Assembly (NCBI RefSeq): GCF_003027925.1
Contig: NZ_PYPS01000029.1
Location: 1-64,000 of the forward strand
Reading direction: 5' to 3'
Source: Micromonospora sp. RP3T
GTDB lineage: Bacteria; Actinomycetota; Actinomycetes; Mycobacteriales; Micromonosporaceae
DNA length: 64,000 nt
Shown here: piece by piece, positions 24,286-32,475 of the stretch
Layout: each line of letters begins with the position of its first letter
How positions within the stretch are numbered: position 1 is the first letter of the stretch
Program-made: the position numbers and the translations under genes
The notes under the pieces: model-generated
What the model was told of the DNA's origin: nothing
What the model saw: only the letters and a program-made list of their open reading frames with translations
Database searches by the model: none

Positions 24286-24999
24286 ATGCGCAAACTCACC
24301 CGCCGCCGGCTGCTCGCCGGGACGGCGGTCCTGTTCCTCGTCGTGGCGGCGGTGGTCGCCGACCGGGTGACGGCCCGGCTGGTCGCCGGGCGGCTCGCCG
24401 ACCGGGTCGCCTGCGCGGCCGGGGTGGCCCGGCCCTCGGTCGAGCTGGCCGGCTTCCCGGTGCTGCCCCAGGTGCTCGGCGGCCGGCTGGACCGGCTCCG
24501 GGTCGCCGTGGCCGGCGCCCGGGTCAGCGGCCTGCGGGTGGCCCGCGCCGACGCGGACCTGCGGAACGTCCGGACCGGCGACGGGCCGGCGCGGATCGGC
24601 GACGTGGCGGTGGCGGTGCTCGTCGGCTACGAGGCGCTGCCCGCCGAGGTGGCCGGACGGACGCTGCGCTACCGCTACGTCGACGGGCTGCTCGGCATCG
24701 AGACGCAGCTGTCCGCCGTCCCGGTCACCCTGCTGACCCGCCCGACGCTGACCGGCGGACGGCTCACCCTCATGCCGACCGAGGTGGAGGTGTTCGGCAT
24801 CCGGCGGCCGGCCGGCAAGTTGCTCGACCGGCTCGGCGGGGGCCCTGACCTCGGGCGGGACCTGCCGGCGCTGCCGGCCGGCCTGTCGTACCGGGCGGTG
24901 ACGGCGACCGCCGACGGGCTCCTGGTCCGGGTCGGCGGGCACGATCTCACCCTGCCGGCGGCCGGTGGCCGGGCCGGCGCGCGCTGTGGAGGGGCCTGA
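24286..24999 (+). CDS. LmeA-like phospholipid-binding protein (DUF2993)
   Basis: This 237-residue protein has one N-terminal membrane or signal helix (RRLLAGTAVLFLVVAAVVA) and a DUF2993-type domain. The domain is shown by ELAGFPVLPQVLGGRLDRLR, the paired strands DADLRNV and VPVTLLTRPTLTGGRLTLMP, and LPALPAGLSYRAVTATADGLLV. Mycobacterial LmeA of this family binds phospholipid in the periplasm and supports mannan/lipomannan maturation. It ends by overlapping the MMPL start (TGATG), so the two are coupled. Delivery of a lipid to or from the transporter is a reasonable inference. Confidence 0.82.
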   Translation: MRKLTRRRLLAGTAVLFLVVAAVVADRVTARLVAGRLADRVACAAGVARPSVELAGFPVLPQVLGGRLDRLRVAVAGARVSGLRVARADADLRNVRTGDGPARIGDVAVAVLVGYEALPAEVAGRTLRYRYVDGLLGIETQLSAVPVTLLTRPTLTGGRLTLMPTEVEVFGIRRPAGKLLDRLGGGPDLGRDLPALPAGLSYRAVTATADGLLVRVGGHDLTLPAAGGRAGARCGGA

Positions 25000-27251
25000 T
25001 GCGGGTCGATGACGCGAGCCCGGTGCACCGGATGCTGGGCGGCCTGGGCCGGTTCTGCGCCCGCCGTCCCCGTACGGTGCTGGCGACCTGGCTGCTCCTG
25101 GCCGTCACGCTGGTCGGCGCCGCGGCGGTGCTGGGCCGGCCGGTCGACAACGACGTGGCACTGCCCGGCAGCGACGCCCAACAGGCCCGGGACCTGCTCG
25201 ACCGGACCGGGCCGGGCGGCGGCACGGGCGGGCAACTGGTGCTGCGCGTCGACGACGGACGGCTCGACGACCCGGCCCGCCGGGACGCGCTCGCCCGGGT
25301 CACCCGCGAGGTCGCCGAGGTGCGCCACGTGACAGGCGTCGACGGGGTGAGCGCCGCGGCCGGCACGCTCAGCCCGGACGGGCGGACCGGCTGGGTGACC
25401 GTGCGGCTCGACGTGTCGCCGCGTCAGGTGGACCGGGCGTTCGCCCGCGCGGTCACCGACGCGGCGGCGCCCGCCGGGGCCGCCGGCATCGAGGTCACCC
25501 CCGGCGGGGTGCTCGCCTCGGCCGCGGAACGCGGCGGTTCGCGGGACAGCGAGCTGGTCGGCCTGGCCGTCGCCGCGCTGGTGCTGCTGCTCGCCTTCGG
25601 TGGCCTGGTCGCCGCCGCGGTGCCACTGGTGACCGCGTTGATCACGCTGGCCTGCGCGGTCAGCGCGGTGGGCCTGGCCGGGCACCTGGTGGCGGTTCCG
25701 TCGGTGGCCGGCACGCTGGCCACCATGGTCGGCCTCGGCGTCGGCATCGACTACGCGTTGTTCCTGGTCACCCGGCACCGCCGGCTGCTCGCCGAGGGCG
25801 TGCCGCCGGCCGAGGCGGTCGCTCGCAGCGTCGCCGGCTCCGGCAGCGCGGTCGTGTTCGCCGGCGGGACGGTGGTGGTCGCGCTCGGTGGACTGGCGGT
25901 GGCCGGGGTGCCGATCCTCGGCACGCTCGGCTGGACCACCGGCCTGGTGGTGGTCGTCGCGGTGGCCGGCGCGGTGACGCTGCTGCCGGCGCTGTTGGCG
26001 CTGCTCGGGCACCGGATCGACCGGCTGCGCATCCGCCGCCGGCGTCCGGCCCCGCCACCCGCCTCGGGCGCCGGCCCCGACGTCGACCCCGATGCCGGCC
26101 TCGTCGCCGGGACCGACAGTCGGACCGGCGCCGGCCCCGACGGTGACCCCGGTGCCGGGGCGGGCCGGGCGACCGGGTGGGCCCGACAGGCGGACCGGGT
26201 GACCCGCCGGCCGTGGCGGTGGGCGCTGCTCGCGGTGCTGCTGCTCGGCGCGCTCGCCGCGCCCGCACTCGGCCTGCGGCTGGGTCAGGTGGACGCGGGG
26301 GACGAGCCGGTCGGCACCGCCGGGCGGACCAGCTACGACCGCCTCGCGGCCGGCTTCGGGCCGGGCGTGAACGGCCCGTTGACGGTGGTCGCCGAGTTGA
26401 CGCCGCCGGCCGGTTCCGGCGCCGACCCCCGGGTCACCGGGCTGACCGCCCGGGTGGCCGGCACCGCCGGCGTCGCCCGGGTCACCCCGGTCCGGCTCGC
26501 CGACGACGGGCGGACCGTGGCGCTGACCGCGTACCCGCGCACGGCGCCGAGCGATCCGGCCACCGCGGCGTTGGTGCGGACGCTGCGGACCGCGGACGTG
26601 CCGGGCGTGGCCGTGCACGTGGGCGGCGCGACCGCCACCCGGGTCGACCTCGCCGACCGGGTGGGGGCGCGGATGCCGTGGGTCATCGCGCTGGTGGTCG
26701 GGCTCTCCACCGTGCTGCTGTACGCGGCCTTCCGGGCGCCCGTCGTCGCGGTCAAGGCGGCGGTGATGAACCTGGTCTCGATCGGGGCCGCGTACGGGGT
26801 GCTGACCGCGGTCTTCGCCTGGGGCTGGGGCGTCGGGTTGACCGGCCTGTCCGGTCCGGTGCCGGTGGAGAGCTACCTGCCGATGATGCTGTTCGCGCTG
26901 CTCTTCGGGCTCTCCATGGACTACGAGGTGTTCCTGCTGACCGCCGTGCAGGAGTCCTGGCGGGCCACCGGCGACAACCGGGTGGCGGTCCGCGAGGGGC
27001 TGGCCGGCACCGGCCGGGTGATCACCTCGGCCGCGCTGATCATGGTGACCGTCTTCGCCGGCTTCGTGCTCCAGGACGATCCGGTGATCAAGATGTTCGG
27101 TCTCGGCATGGCGGTGGCCGTCGCGGTCGACGCCACCGTGGTGCGGGGCCTGCTGGTGCCGGCCACCATGGCCCTGCTCGGCCGGGCGAACTGGTGGCGA
27201 CCCGGCCGGCGGAGCCGAGTGGGCGAGCGCCTGGCGGGTCCGTCGAGTTAA
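24999..27251 (+). CDS. MMPL-family (RND-type) lipid transporter
   Basis: This 750-residue inner-membrane protein has two halves, each with one helix, an extracytoplasmic loop, and five further helices. The proton-relay motifs of MmpL proteins are present: GLGVGIDYALFL in the first half and FGLSMDYEVFLLT in the second. A charged, G/A/D/P-rich linker separates the halves. MMPL proteins move lipids or lipid-like molecules with the proton gradient. The ATG overlaps the LmeA-like stop, with GGAGGGG upstream. The final TAA is supplied by a hairpin repeat that overlaps the gene end. Confidence 0.93.
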   Translation: MRVDDASPVHRMLGGLGRFCARRPRTVLATWLLLAVTLVGAAAVLGRPVDNDVALPGSDAQQARDLLDRTGPGGGTGGQLVLRVDDGRLDDPARRDALARVTREVAEVRHVTGVDGVSAAAGTLSPDGRTGWVTVRLDVSPRQVDRAFARAVTDAAAPAGAAGIEVTPGGVLASAAERGGSRDSELVGLAVAALVLLLAFGGLVAAAVPLVTALITLACAVSAVGLAGHLVAVPSVAGTLATMVGLGVGIDYALFLVTRHRRLLAEGVPPAEAVARSVAGSGSAVVFAGGTVVVALGGLAVAGVPILGTLGWTTGLVVVVAVAGAVTLLPALLALLGHRIDRLRIRRRRPAPPPASGAGPDVDPDAGLVAGTDSRTGAGPDGDPGAGAGRATGWARQADRVTRRPWRWALLAVLLLGALAAPALGLRLGQVDAGDEPVGTAGRTSYDRLAAGFGPGVNGPLTVVAELTPPAGSGADPRVTGLTARVAGTAGVARVTPVRLADDGRTVALTAYPRTAPSDPATAALVRTLRTADVPGVAVHVGGATATRVDLADRVGARMPWVIALVVGLSTVLLYAAFRAPVVAVKAAVMNLVSIGAAYGVLTAVFAWGWGVGLTGLSGPVPVESYLPMMLFALLFGLSMDYEVFLLTAVQESWRATGDNRVAVREGLAGTGRVITSAALIMVTVFAGFVLQDDPVIKMFGLGMAVAVAVDATVVRGLLVPATMALLGRANWWRPGRRSRVGERLAGPSS

Positions 27252-27306
27252 GCGGGGCCCCTTCCTCTACCGAATGCGTTAAGAAGGGCCCCCGCCTTAC
27301 ATCTCA
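27238..27306. repeat. Interspersed hairpin repeat, copy B
   Basis: Arms 27252-27266 and 27281-27295 pair around a loop with CTACCGAATGCGTT. It matches copy A at 21035-21100, including the TCA (minus-strand TGA) at the right edge. Here it bridges two convergent genes: it contains the MMPL stop codon and abuts the amidase stop, so it can serve both as terminator. Confidence 0.82.
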
Positions 27307-27978
27307 GGCGCCGAGTCGGCCGGCGACGGTACGCCGCAGCTCGGGCAGCCGGTCGTGCAGCAGGCCGGGACACTGCGTGGAGTTGAAGTCCTTGTGCCCG
27401 TAGATCTCGGTGGGCGCGATGCCGTACTGCTGGCAGGTGAACGCGCAGAACCAGACCAGGCTGTCCCAGAGCGCCTGCGGCGGCTGCACGTCGAGGTAGA
27501 TGCCGTCGTTCTCGATGCCGATGGCCTGGCTGTTCTGCCCGACGCAGTGGGCGCCCTGCACCATGCTCTGCCCGTGCAGCAGCCCGTACAGGCTGCCGTG
27601 CCGGCCCTCGGTCAGGTAGCCGCCCCGGCTGTTGGTGAAGTGCTGCCCGGAGTCGAGCCAGCCGTTGCTGTCCATGTGCAGGTTCTGGATGTCGCGCGAG
27701 TTCCGGTACGCCTGGGCGAGGCTGTAGTCGGTGGTGTTCGGGAACGCGGTGTGATGAATGATGATCTTGTTGGGTCGGCTCTGCACCACGCTCACCGGCG
27801 ACGACGGGGGACGGGCGCCCCAGGTCGCGCAGTTGGCGATGGTCGGCTGGTCGACCCGGGTGGCGGCGGCCCGGGCGTCGCGGCCCGCGCCGACCTGGGT
27901 CAGCGCGCCGGCGCCGGCGGCGGCGCCGAGCAGGACCGCGCCGCGCAGCACGGCCCGCCGGGGGAGAGGAACGGACAT
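27304..27978 (-). CDS. Secreted N-acetylmuramoyl-L-alanine amidase / peptidoglycan recognition protein
   Basis: This 224-residue type 2 amidase (PGRP family) cleaves the bond between N-acetylmuramic acid and the peptide stem. It has a twin-arginine signal (PRRAVLRGAVLLGAAAGAGA), so it is folded before export. Zinc-site motifs are IIIHHTAFPN and the C-terminal GHKDFNSTQCPG; SQAIGIENDG is the central strand. ATG 27978 follows GAGGAGG by six bases. A secreted GH25 lysozyme gene lies directly upstream on the same strand, 68 bases away. The two could act together in wall turnover or attack on other bacteria. Confidence 0.92.
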   Translation of the reverse strand: MSVPLPRRAVLRGAVLLGAAAGAGALTQVGAGRDARAAATRVDQPTIANCATWGARPPSSPVSVVQSRPNKIIIHHTAFPNTTDYSLAQAYRNSRDIQNLHMDSNGWLDSGQHFTNSRGGYLTEGRHGSLYGLLHGQSMVQGAHCVGQNSQAIGIENDGIYLDVQPPQALWDSLVWFCAFTCQQYGIAPTEIYGHKDFNSTQCPGLLHDRLPELRRTVAGRLGA

Positions 27979-28046
27979 CGGGGCCTCCTCGTCGGGTTCG
28001 GACACGGCGGCGGGGCGGGCCGCAGCGACCCGCCCCGCCGGTGGGG

Positions 28047-28793
28047 TCAGCAGGTGCCGTTGCAGGCCAGCACGCGGAGCCGGTCCAGCGTGCCGTTCCA
28101 GACGTTCTGGTCACCCGGGAACACGCCGGAGGAGGACCACTGCCAGAACGAGTACGTGCCCCAGCCGGCCGGCAGCGTGCCGACGCTGCTGGAGTACCGC
28201 GCGATCCACAGCGGATTGTTGGCCGCGAACTGCGACGTGTTGCCGGTGCAGGTGCTCCACCAGTCGGTGGTGGTGTAGATGGTGGCCCACCGGCCGGTGC
28301 GGGCGTAGTACTGGTTGACGAACGAGGCGATCCAGCTCCGCATCGACGCCTGGCTCAGCCCGTAGCAGGTGGCGCCGTACGGGTTGTACTCGATGTCGAG
28401 CGCGCCGGGCAGCGTCCGGCCGTCCCGCGACCAGCCGCCGCCGTGGTCGACGAAGTAGTTGGCCTGGGTCGCGCCGGTGGTGGTGTCCGGGCGGGCGAAG
28501 TGGTAGGCCCCGCGGATCATCCCGACGTTGTAGGAGCCGTTGTACTGCTGGGCGAAGTAGGCGTTGGTGTAGTACGTGCCCTCGGTCGCCTTGACGTACG
28601 CGAACCGGGCGCCGTTGGCCCAGGCGCCGGACCAGTTCACGTTGCCCTGGTAGCTGGAGACGTCCATGCCGGGCAGTCCGGCCGGGGCGGCCTGGGCGGG
28701 CGCGGCGCCGGCCAGGGCCGCGGCGGCGGCGGTGACGGTGGCGAGCAGGGCGGCGCCGGCCGCGCGCAGCGCCGATCGCAGGTGACTGTGCAT
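28047..28793 (-). CDS. Secreted GH25 lysozyme (muramidase)
   Basis: This 248-residue protein has a long Sec signal (to about residue 38, APAQA) and a GH25 catalytic domain that hydrolyses the MurNAc-GlcNAc bond. Motifs are GMDVSSYQGNVNW with a catalytic Asp, FAYVKATEG, GAYHFARPD, ALDIEY with the DxE pair, and YSFWQWSSSG. There is no cell-wall binding repeat. ATG 28793 follows GGGAGG by four bases; an upstream in-frame ATG at 28856 lacks a site. Six cysteines in the mature part suggest disulfides. Confidence 0.92.
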   Translation of the reverse strand: MHSHLRSALRAAGAALLATVTAAAAALAGAAPAQAAPAGLPGMDVSSYQGNVNWSGAWANGARFAYVKATEGTYYTNAYFAQQYNGSYNVGMIRGAYHFARPDTTTGATQANYFVDHGGGWSRDGRTLPGALDIEYNPYGATCYGLSQASMRSWIASFVNQYYARTGRWATIYTTTDWWSTCTGNTSQFAANNPLWIARYSSSVGTLPAGWGTYSFWQWSSSGVFPGDQNVWNGTLDRLRVLACNGTC

Positions 28794-28919
28794 CTTTCCT
28801 CCCTGGGGGTTGCCGCCTCGCGGCGGCGGGAGTATGCCGAAAGGAACTGTCAACATTAGGTCACATGACGGAGAAACTTTTCAATAGACGCATCGAAGAT
28901 TTTCTCTGAATCTCGAGGC

Positions 28920-30245
28920 TCAGCCGAGGGCGTGGAGGGCCTCGGCGGCGGCGCGCTCGCCGGCGGTCACCGCGCCCTCCAGGTAGCCGCTCCACCGGGT
29001 CGCGGTCTCCGTCCCGGCCCAGTGCACCCGGCCCACCGGCGCGCGTAGCTCCGGGCCGTAGTCGCACCAGGAGCCGGGCGTCACCATGCCGCAGAAGCAG
29101 CCCCGGGTCCACGGGTCGGCCGACCAGTCGTACTCGACGAGGTCCACCGGGTCGGCGGCGGCCGGGCCGAACAACGTGACCAGCGCGTCCCGCAACGCGG
29201 CCCGGCGCGCCCCGTCCGACAGCCGGCGCAGCGCCCGGGCCTGCGCGCCGTAGCTGAACGCGGTGAGCACCCCGCCCGGCGCGCCGGGCAGCGAGTTGTC
29301 CACCGTCTCGGTGAGTGGCCCGGTGTCCGTGGTGGCCACCCCGGAACGGCCGTCGGCCCGCCAGAACGGCTCCGGATAGCGCGCGTGCACCTTGACCGCC
29401 GCGCCCATCGGCATCCGCTGGGTCAGCCCGTCGCGCAGCGCCGGCAGCGGCGGGTCGTACCGGATCCGGCCGGCCAGCGCCGGGGCCACCGCGACCACCA
29501 CCGCGTCGCCGTGGTGCACCTGACCGCCGGCACGGACCCGCACGCCGGCGGCGTCCTGGGCGATCGCGTCCACCGGCGCGTCGAGGCGCAGCCGACCCGG
29601 CGGCAGCGCGCCGGCCATCCGCTGCGCCAGCGCCGCCGGCCCGCCGACGATCCGGTCCTGCTGGGCGCCGCCGGCCATGCCGAGCAGCGATCCGACGCCG
29701 CCGCCGCTGCGCAGGTAGAACAGCATCTGCAACAGCGACACCTCGGCCGGCGAGGCGGCCAGCAGCCCACCGGCCAGCAGCCGGCCGGCGTACCGGGCGG
29801 TGACCGGGTCGGGCGCGGTGGCGGCGAGCCACCCGCCGAGCGTGGTCCGGTCCCACTCCGCCGCCCCGGCGGCCCGCCACGGCGCGACCGGGTCGACGCC
29901 GGCCGCCAGCGCGTCCAGCGTGTCGAGCAGCCCGGCCAGCCCGGCCGGCGGCCCGGCCACCGGCGCACCGTCGAGCACCAGCGTCGGCGCGCCCCGGGCC
30001 GGCGACGGGAACGTCTCCAAGCCGTACGCGGCGACCAGCGCGTACATCCGGTCCTGGGCGGGGCCGATCCACTGCGCGCCGAGGTCGAGCCAGCCACCGC
30101 CGGGCAGCGGTCGGCTCAGCGTCCGGCCGCCCACCCGGTCCCGGGCCTCCAGCAGCAGCGACCGCGCGCCGGCCGCCTCGACCGCGAGCGCGCAGGCCAA
30201 CCCGGAGAACCCCGCCCCCACCACGATCACCCGGCCGTCGCCCAC
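28920..30245 (-). CDS. Flavin-containing amine oxidase
   Basis: This protein of about 441 residues belongs to the monoamine oxidase family. It has an N-terminal FAD-binding GxGxxG (VIVVGAGFSGLACALAVEAAG), LLEARDRVGGRT, the substrate-domain start LDLGAQWIGP, and the C-terminal flavin-contact segment VHWAGTETATRWSGYLEGAV. No signal peptide is seen. The start is uncertain: GTG 30245 sits directly before the FAD strand, and the frame remains open upstream towards the divergent DGPF gene at 30366. Substrate is unknown; polyamines or aromatic amines are common for the family. Confidence 0.88.
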   Translation of the reverse strand: MGDGRVIVVGAGFSGLACALAVEAAGARSLLLEARDRVGGRTLSRPLPGGGWLDLGAQWIGPAQDRMYALVAAYGLETFPSPARGAPTLVLDGAPVAGPPAGLAGLLDTLDALAAGVDPVAPWRAAGAAEWDRTTLGGWLAATAPDPVTARYAGRLLAGGLLAASPAEVSLLQMLFYLRSGGGVGSLLGMAGGAQQDRIVGGPAALAQRMAGALPPGRLRLDAPVDAIAQDAAGVRVRAGGQVHHGDAVVVAVAPALAGRIRYDPPLPALRDGLTQRMPMGAAVKVHARYPEPFWRADGRSGVATTDTGPLTETVDNSLPGAPGGVLTAFSYGAQARALRRLSDGARRAALRDALVTLFGPAAADPVDLVEYDWSADPWTRGCFCGMVTPGSWCDYGPELRAPVGRVHWAGTETATRWSGYLEGAVTAGERAAAEALHALG

Positions 30246-30365
30246 GGCCGGGCATACCCGGATCCCGGCGGGAATCTCGCCCGCCCGGCGTGTCGAGACC
30301 GGCGTCCGCCGTTCGTGTGAAGGGTGGAGGGCGGCAGGGGCCGCCCGTGGTGCCGAGGAGGAACC

Positions 30366-30716
30366 GTGAAGCAGTACCTGATCAGCATGTACCAGCCGGC
30401 CGGCGCGCAGCGGCCGGACCCGGCGTTCCTGGCCGGGGTGATGCGCGAGGTGGAGGCCATCGGCCGGGAGCTGCGGGAGGCCGACTGCTGGGTGTTCGGC
30501 GACGGCCTGCACGCGCCGGAGACCGCGACCGTGCTGCGGGCGGCCGGCGACGACGTGCTGGTCACCGACGGGCCGTTCGTCGAGGGCAAGGAGTACCTGG
30601 GCGGCGTCACCATCATCCGCGCGCCCGACCTGGACGCGGCGCTGGAGTGGGGCCGCCGCTATGCCCGCGCCACGACGCTGCCGATCGAGGTCCGGCCGTT
30701 CCAGGGCGAGGGATGA
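30366..30716 (+). CDS. DGPF/YCII-domain protein
   Basis: This 116-residue protein of the YCII-related family bears the name-giving motif VTDGPFVEGKEYLGG. The GTG at 30366 follows GGAGG. It overlaps the ECF sigma factor gene by four bases (ATGA). DGPF proteins are the established genomic partners of ECF42 sigma factors and are thought to be their target genes; biochemical role is not settled. Confidence 0.92.
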   Translation: MKQYLISMYQPAGAQRPDPAFLAGVMREVEAIGRELREADCWVFGDGLHAPETATVLRAAGDDVLVTDGPFVEGKEYLGGVTIIRAPDLDAALEWGRRYARATTLPIEVRPFQGEG

Positions 30717-31918
30717 CCGCTGTCGAACGCGTCTTCCGGGCCGAGTACGGCCGCGTGGTGGCCATCCTGGTCCGCCTCCTCGGCGACATCGACCTCGCCG
30801 AGGAGGCGGTCCAGGAGGCGTTCGCCGTCGCGGTGCGCCGCTGGGCCGTCGACGGGCCGCCGTCGAGCCCGGCCGGCTGGATCGTCACCACCGCCCGCAA
30901 CCGGGCGATCGACCGGCTACGTCGCGAGTCCACCCGCGCCGCCCGGCACGCCCAGGCCGCCCTGCTGTACGCCGCCGACCCGCCCGCCGAGGAGGGGCCC
31001 GTGACCGACGACCGGCTGCGTCTGATCTTCACCTGCTGCCACCCGGCGCTCGGCCCGGCCGCCCGGGTGGCGTTGACGTTGCGCCTGCTCGGCGGCCTGC
31101 GCACCGCCGAGATCGCGCGGGCCTTCCTGGTGCCGGAGTCGACCATGGCGGCGCGCCTGGTCCGGGCCAAGGCCAAGATCCGGGACGCCGGGATCCCGTA
31201 CCGGGTGCCCCGCGACGCCGACCTGCCGGACCGGCTGCGCGCGGTGCTGGCCGTGGTCTACCTGATCTTCAACGAGGGGCACACGGCCAGTGCGGGGGAG
31301 CACCTGGGCCGCGTCGAGCTGAGCGCCGAGGCGATCCGGCTGGGCCGGCTGCTGGTGACGCTCATGCCGGACGAGCCGGAGGCGCTCGGACTGCTCGCGC
31401 TGATGCTGCTCACCGAGGCGCGGCGGGCGGCCCGGACCGGCCCGGACGGGATGCCGGTGACGCTGCCGGAACAGGACCGGAGCCGGTGGGACCGGACGCT
31501 TGTCGTCGAGGGTCAGGACCTGGTGCGAAGCTGCCTGCGGCGGGACCGGCCCGGCCCGTACCAGATCCAGGCCGCGATCAACGCGGTGCACGCGGACGCG
31601 GCCACCGCCGCCGCCACCGACTGGGGGCAGATCCTCGCGCTCTACGACCGGCTGGCAGCCTGCGCGCCGGGGCCGGTGGTGGCGCTCAACCGGGCGGTCG
31701 CGCTGGCCGAGGTACGCGGACCGGCCGTCGCCCTGGCCGAGGTGGACCGGCTCGACCTGGCCCGCTACCACGTGTGGCACGTGGTCCGGGCCGACCTGCT
31801 GCGCCGCCTCGACCGGCCGGCCGAGGCGCGGGCCGCGTACGACGCGGCGATCGCCGGCACCGGCAACGAGGCGGAACAGGCGTTCCTGCGCCGCCGCCGC
31901 GACCGACTGGCCGGCTAG
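30713..31918 (+). CDS. ECF42-type sigma factor with C-terminal TPR-like extension
   Basis: This 401-residue protein has region 2 (AEYGRVVAILVRLLGDIDLA, then WIVTTARNRAIDRLRRES) and region 4 (VALTLRLLGGLRTAEIARAF, VPESTMAARLVRAKAKIR). A long helical C-terminal extension of about 200 residues follows (YLIFNEGHTAS, ALLALMLLTEARR, LYDRLAACAPGPVVALNRAV, ARAAYDAAI). That architecture and the DGPF neighbour mark group ECF42, in which the extension replaces an anti-sigma factor in controlling activity. It is coupled to the DGPF gene, and autoregulation is likely. Confidence 0.93.
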   Translation: MTAVERVFRAEYGRVVAILVRLLGDIDLAEEAVQEAFAVAVRRWAVDGPPSSPAGWIVTTARNRAIDRLRRESTRAARHAQAALLYAADPPAEEGPVTDDRLRLIFTCCHPALGPAARVALTLRLLGGLRTAEIARAFLVPESTMAARLVRAKAKIRDAGIPYRVPRDADLPDRLRAVLAVVYLIFNEGHTASAGEHLGRVELSAEAIRLGRLLVTLMPDEPEALGLLALMLLTEARRAARTGPDGMPVTLPEQDRSRWDRTLVVEGQDLVRSCLRRDRPGPYQIQAAINAVHADAATAAATDWGQILALYDRLAACAPGPVVALNRAVALAEVRGPAVALAEVDRLDLARYHVWHVVRADLLRRLDRPAEARAAYDAAIAGTGNEAEQAFLRRRRDRLAG

Positions 31919-31975
31919 CGCGACGGCCGGGGCGGGCCCTGTGGGCGTCGCGGTCGGTCGACTCCGGTGGTGGCG

Positions 31976-32395
31976 CTACTCGTCGCGCAGTCGGCGCAGG
32001 ATCCGGGTCAGCTCCGCCCGGTCGCCCGGGTCGAGCGCGCCGAAGAACCGTTCCGCCTCGGTGGCCCGGGCCGCCCGGATGGCGGCGCCGACCCGTTCGC
32101 CCTCGGCGGTGGGCGCGACGAGCGTGGCCCGCCGGTCGCCCGGGTCGGGCCGCCGCTCGACCAGGCCGCGCTCCTGGAGGCCGTCGACCACCTCGGTGGC
32201 CGAGCGGGGCGCGATGTGCAGGTGCTCGGCGAGCGTGCCGGGGCGTAACGCGCCGTGCCGCAGCAGGACGCCGAGTGCCCGCGCCTGCCCCGGGCTGACC
32301 TCCCACGGCTCCAGCGCGCGCTTGGTCTGGTGGCGCAGCCGTCGGGCCACCGCCCAGAACGTCTCGGCCGGGCTCTCCTCGTCGCTGCCGCTCAC
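31976..32395 (-). CDS. MarR-family transcriptional regulator
   Basis: This 139-residue winged-helix dimer has the recognition region LRPGTLAEHLHIAPRSATEV and the wing VERRPDPGDRRATLVAPTAEG. The GTG at 32395 is the likely start; the frame opens up to 32452 but that would cross the palindrome at 32437. It is divergent from an ABC exporter and probably represses it and itself until a ligand binds, the standard MarR/efflux arrangement. Confidence 0.9.
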   Translation of the reverse strand: MSGSDEESPAETFWAVARRLRHQTKRALEPWEVSPGQARALGVLLRHGALRPGTLAEHLHIAPRSATEVVDGLQERGLVERRPDPGDRRATLVAPTAEGERVGAAIRAARATEAERFFGALDPGDRAELTRILRRLRDE

Positions 32396-32436
32396 CCGGA
32401 ATACGGTAGCAGCCGATCCTGTTGTTCCCTCATGAT

Positions 32437-32449
32437 GAGGTAACCTCAG
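32437..32449. promoter_or_regulatory. MarR operator palindrome
   Basis: TGAGGT-A-ACCTCA is a perfect 13-base inverted repeat in the 80-base region between the MarR gene and the exporter. It is 26 bases from the exporter's TTG start and 41 bases from the MarR start. Confidence 0.65.
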
Positions 32450-32475
32450 CATTACCCCGACGAAGGAGCACCCCC

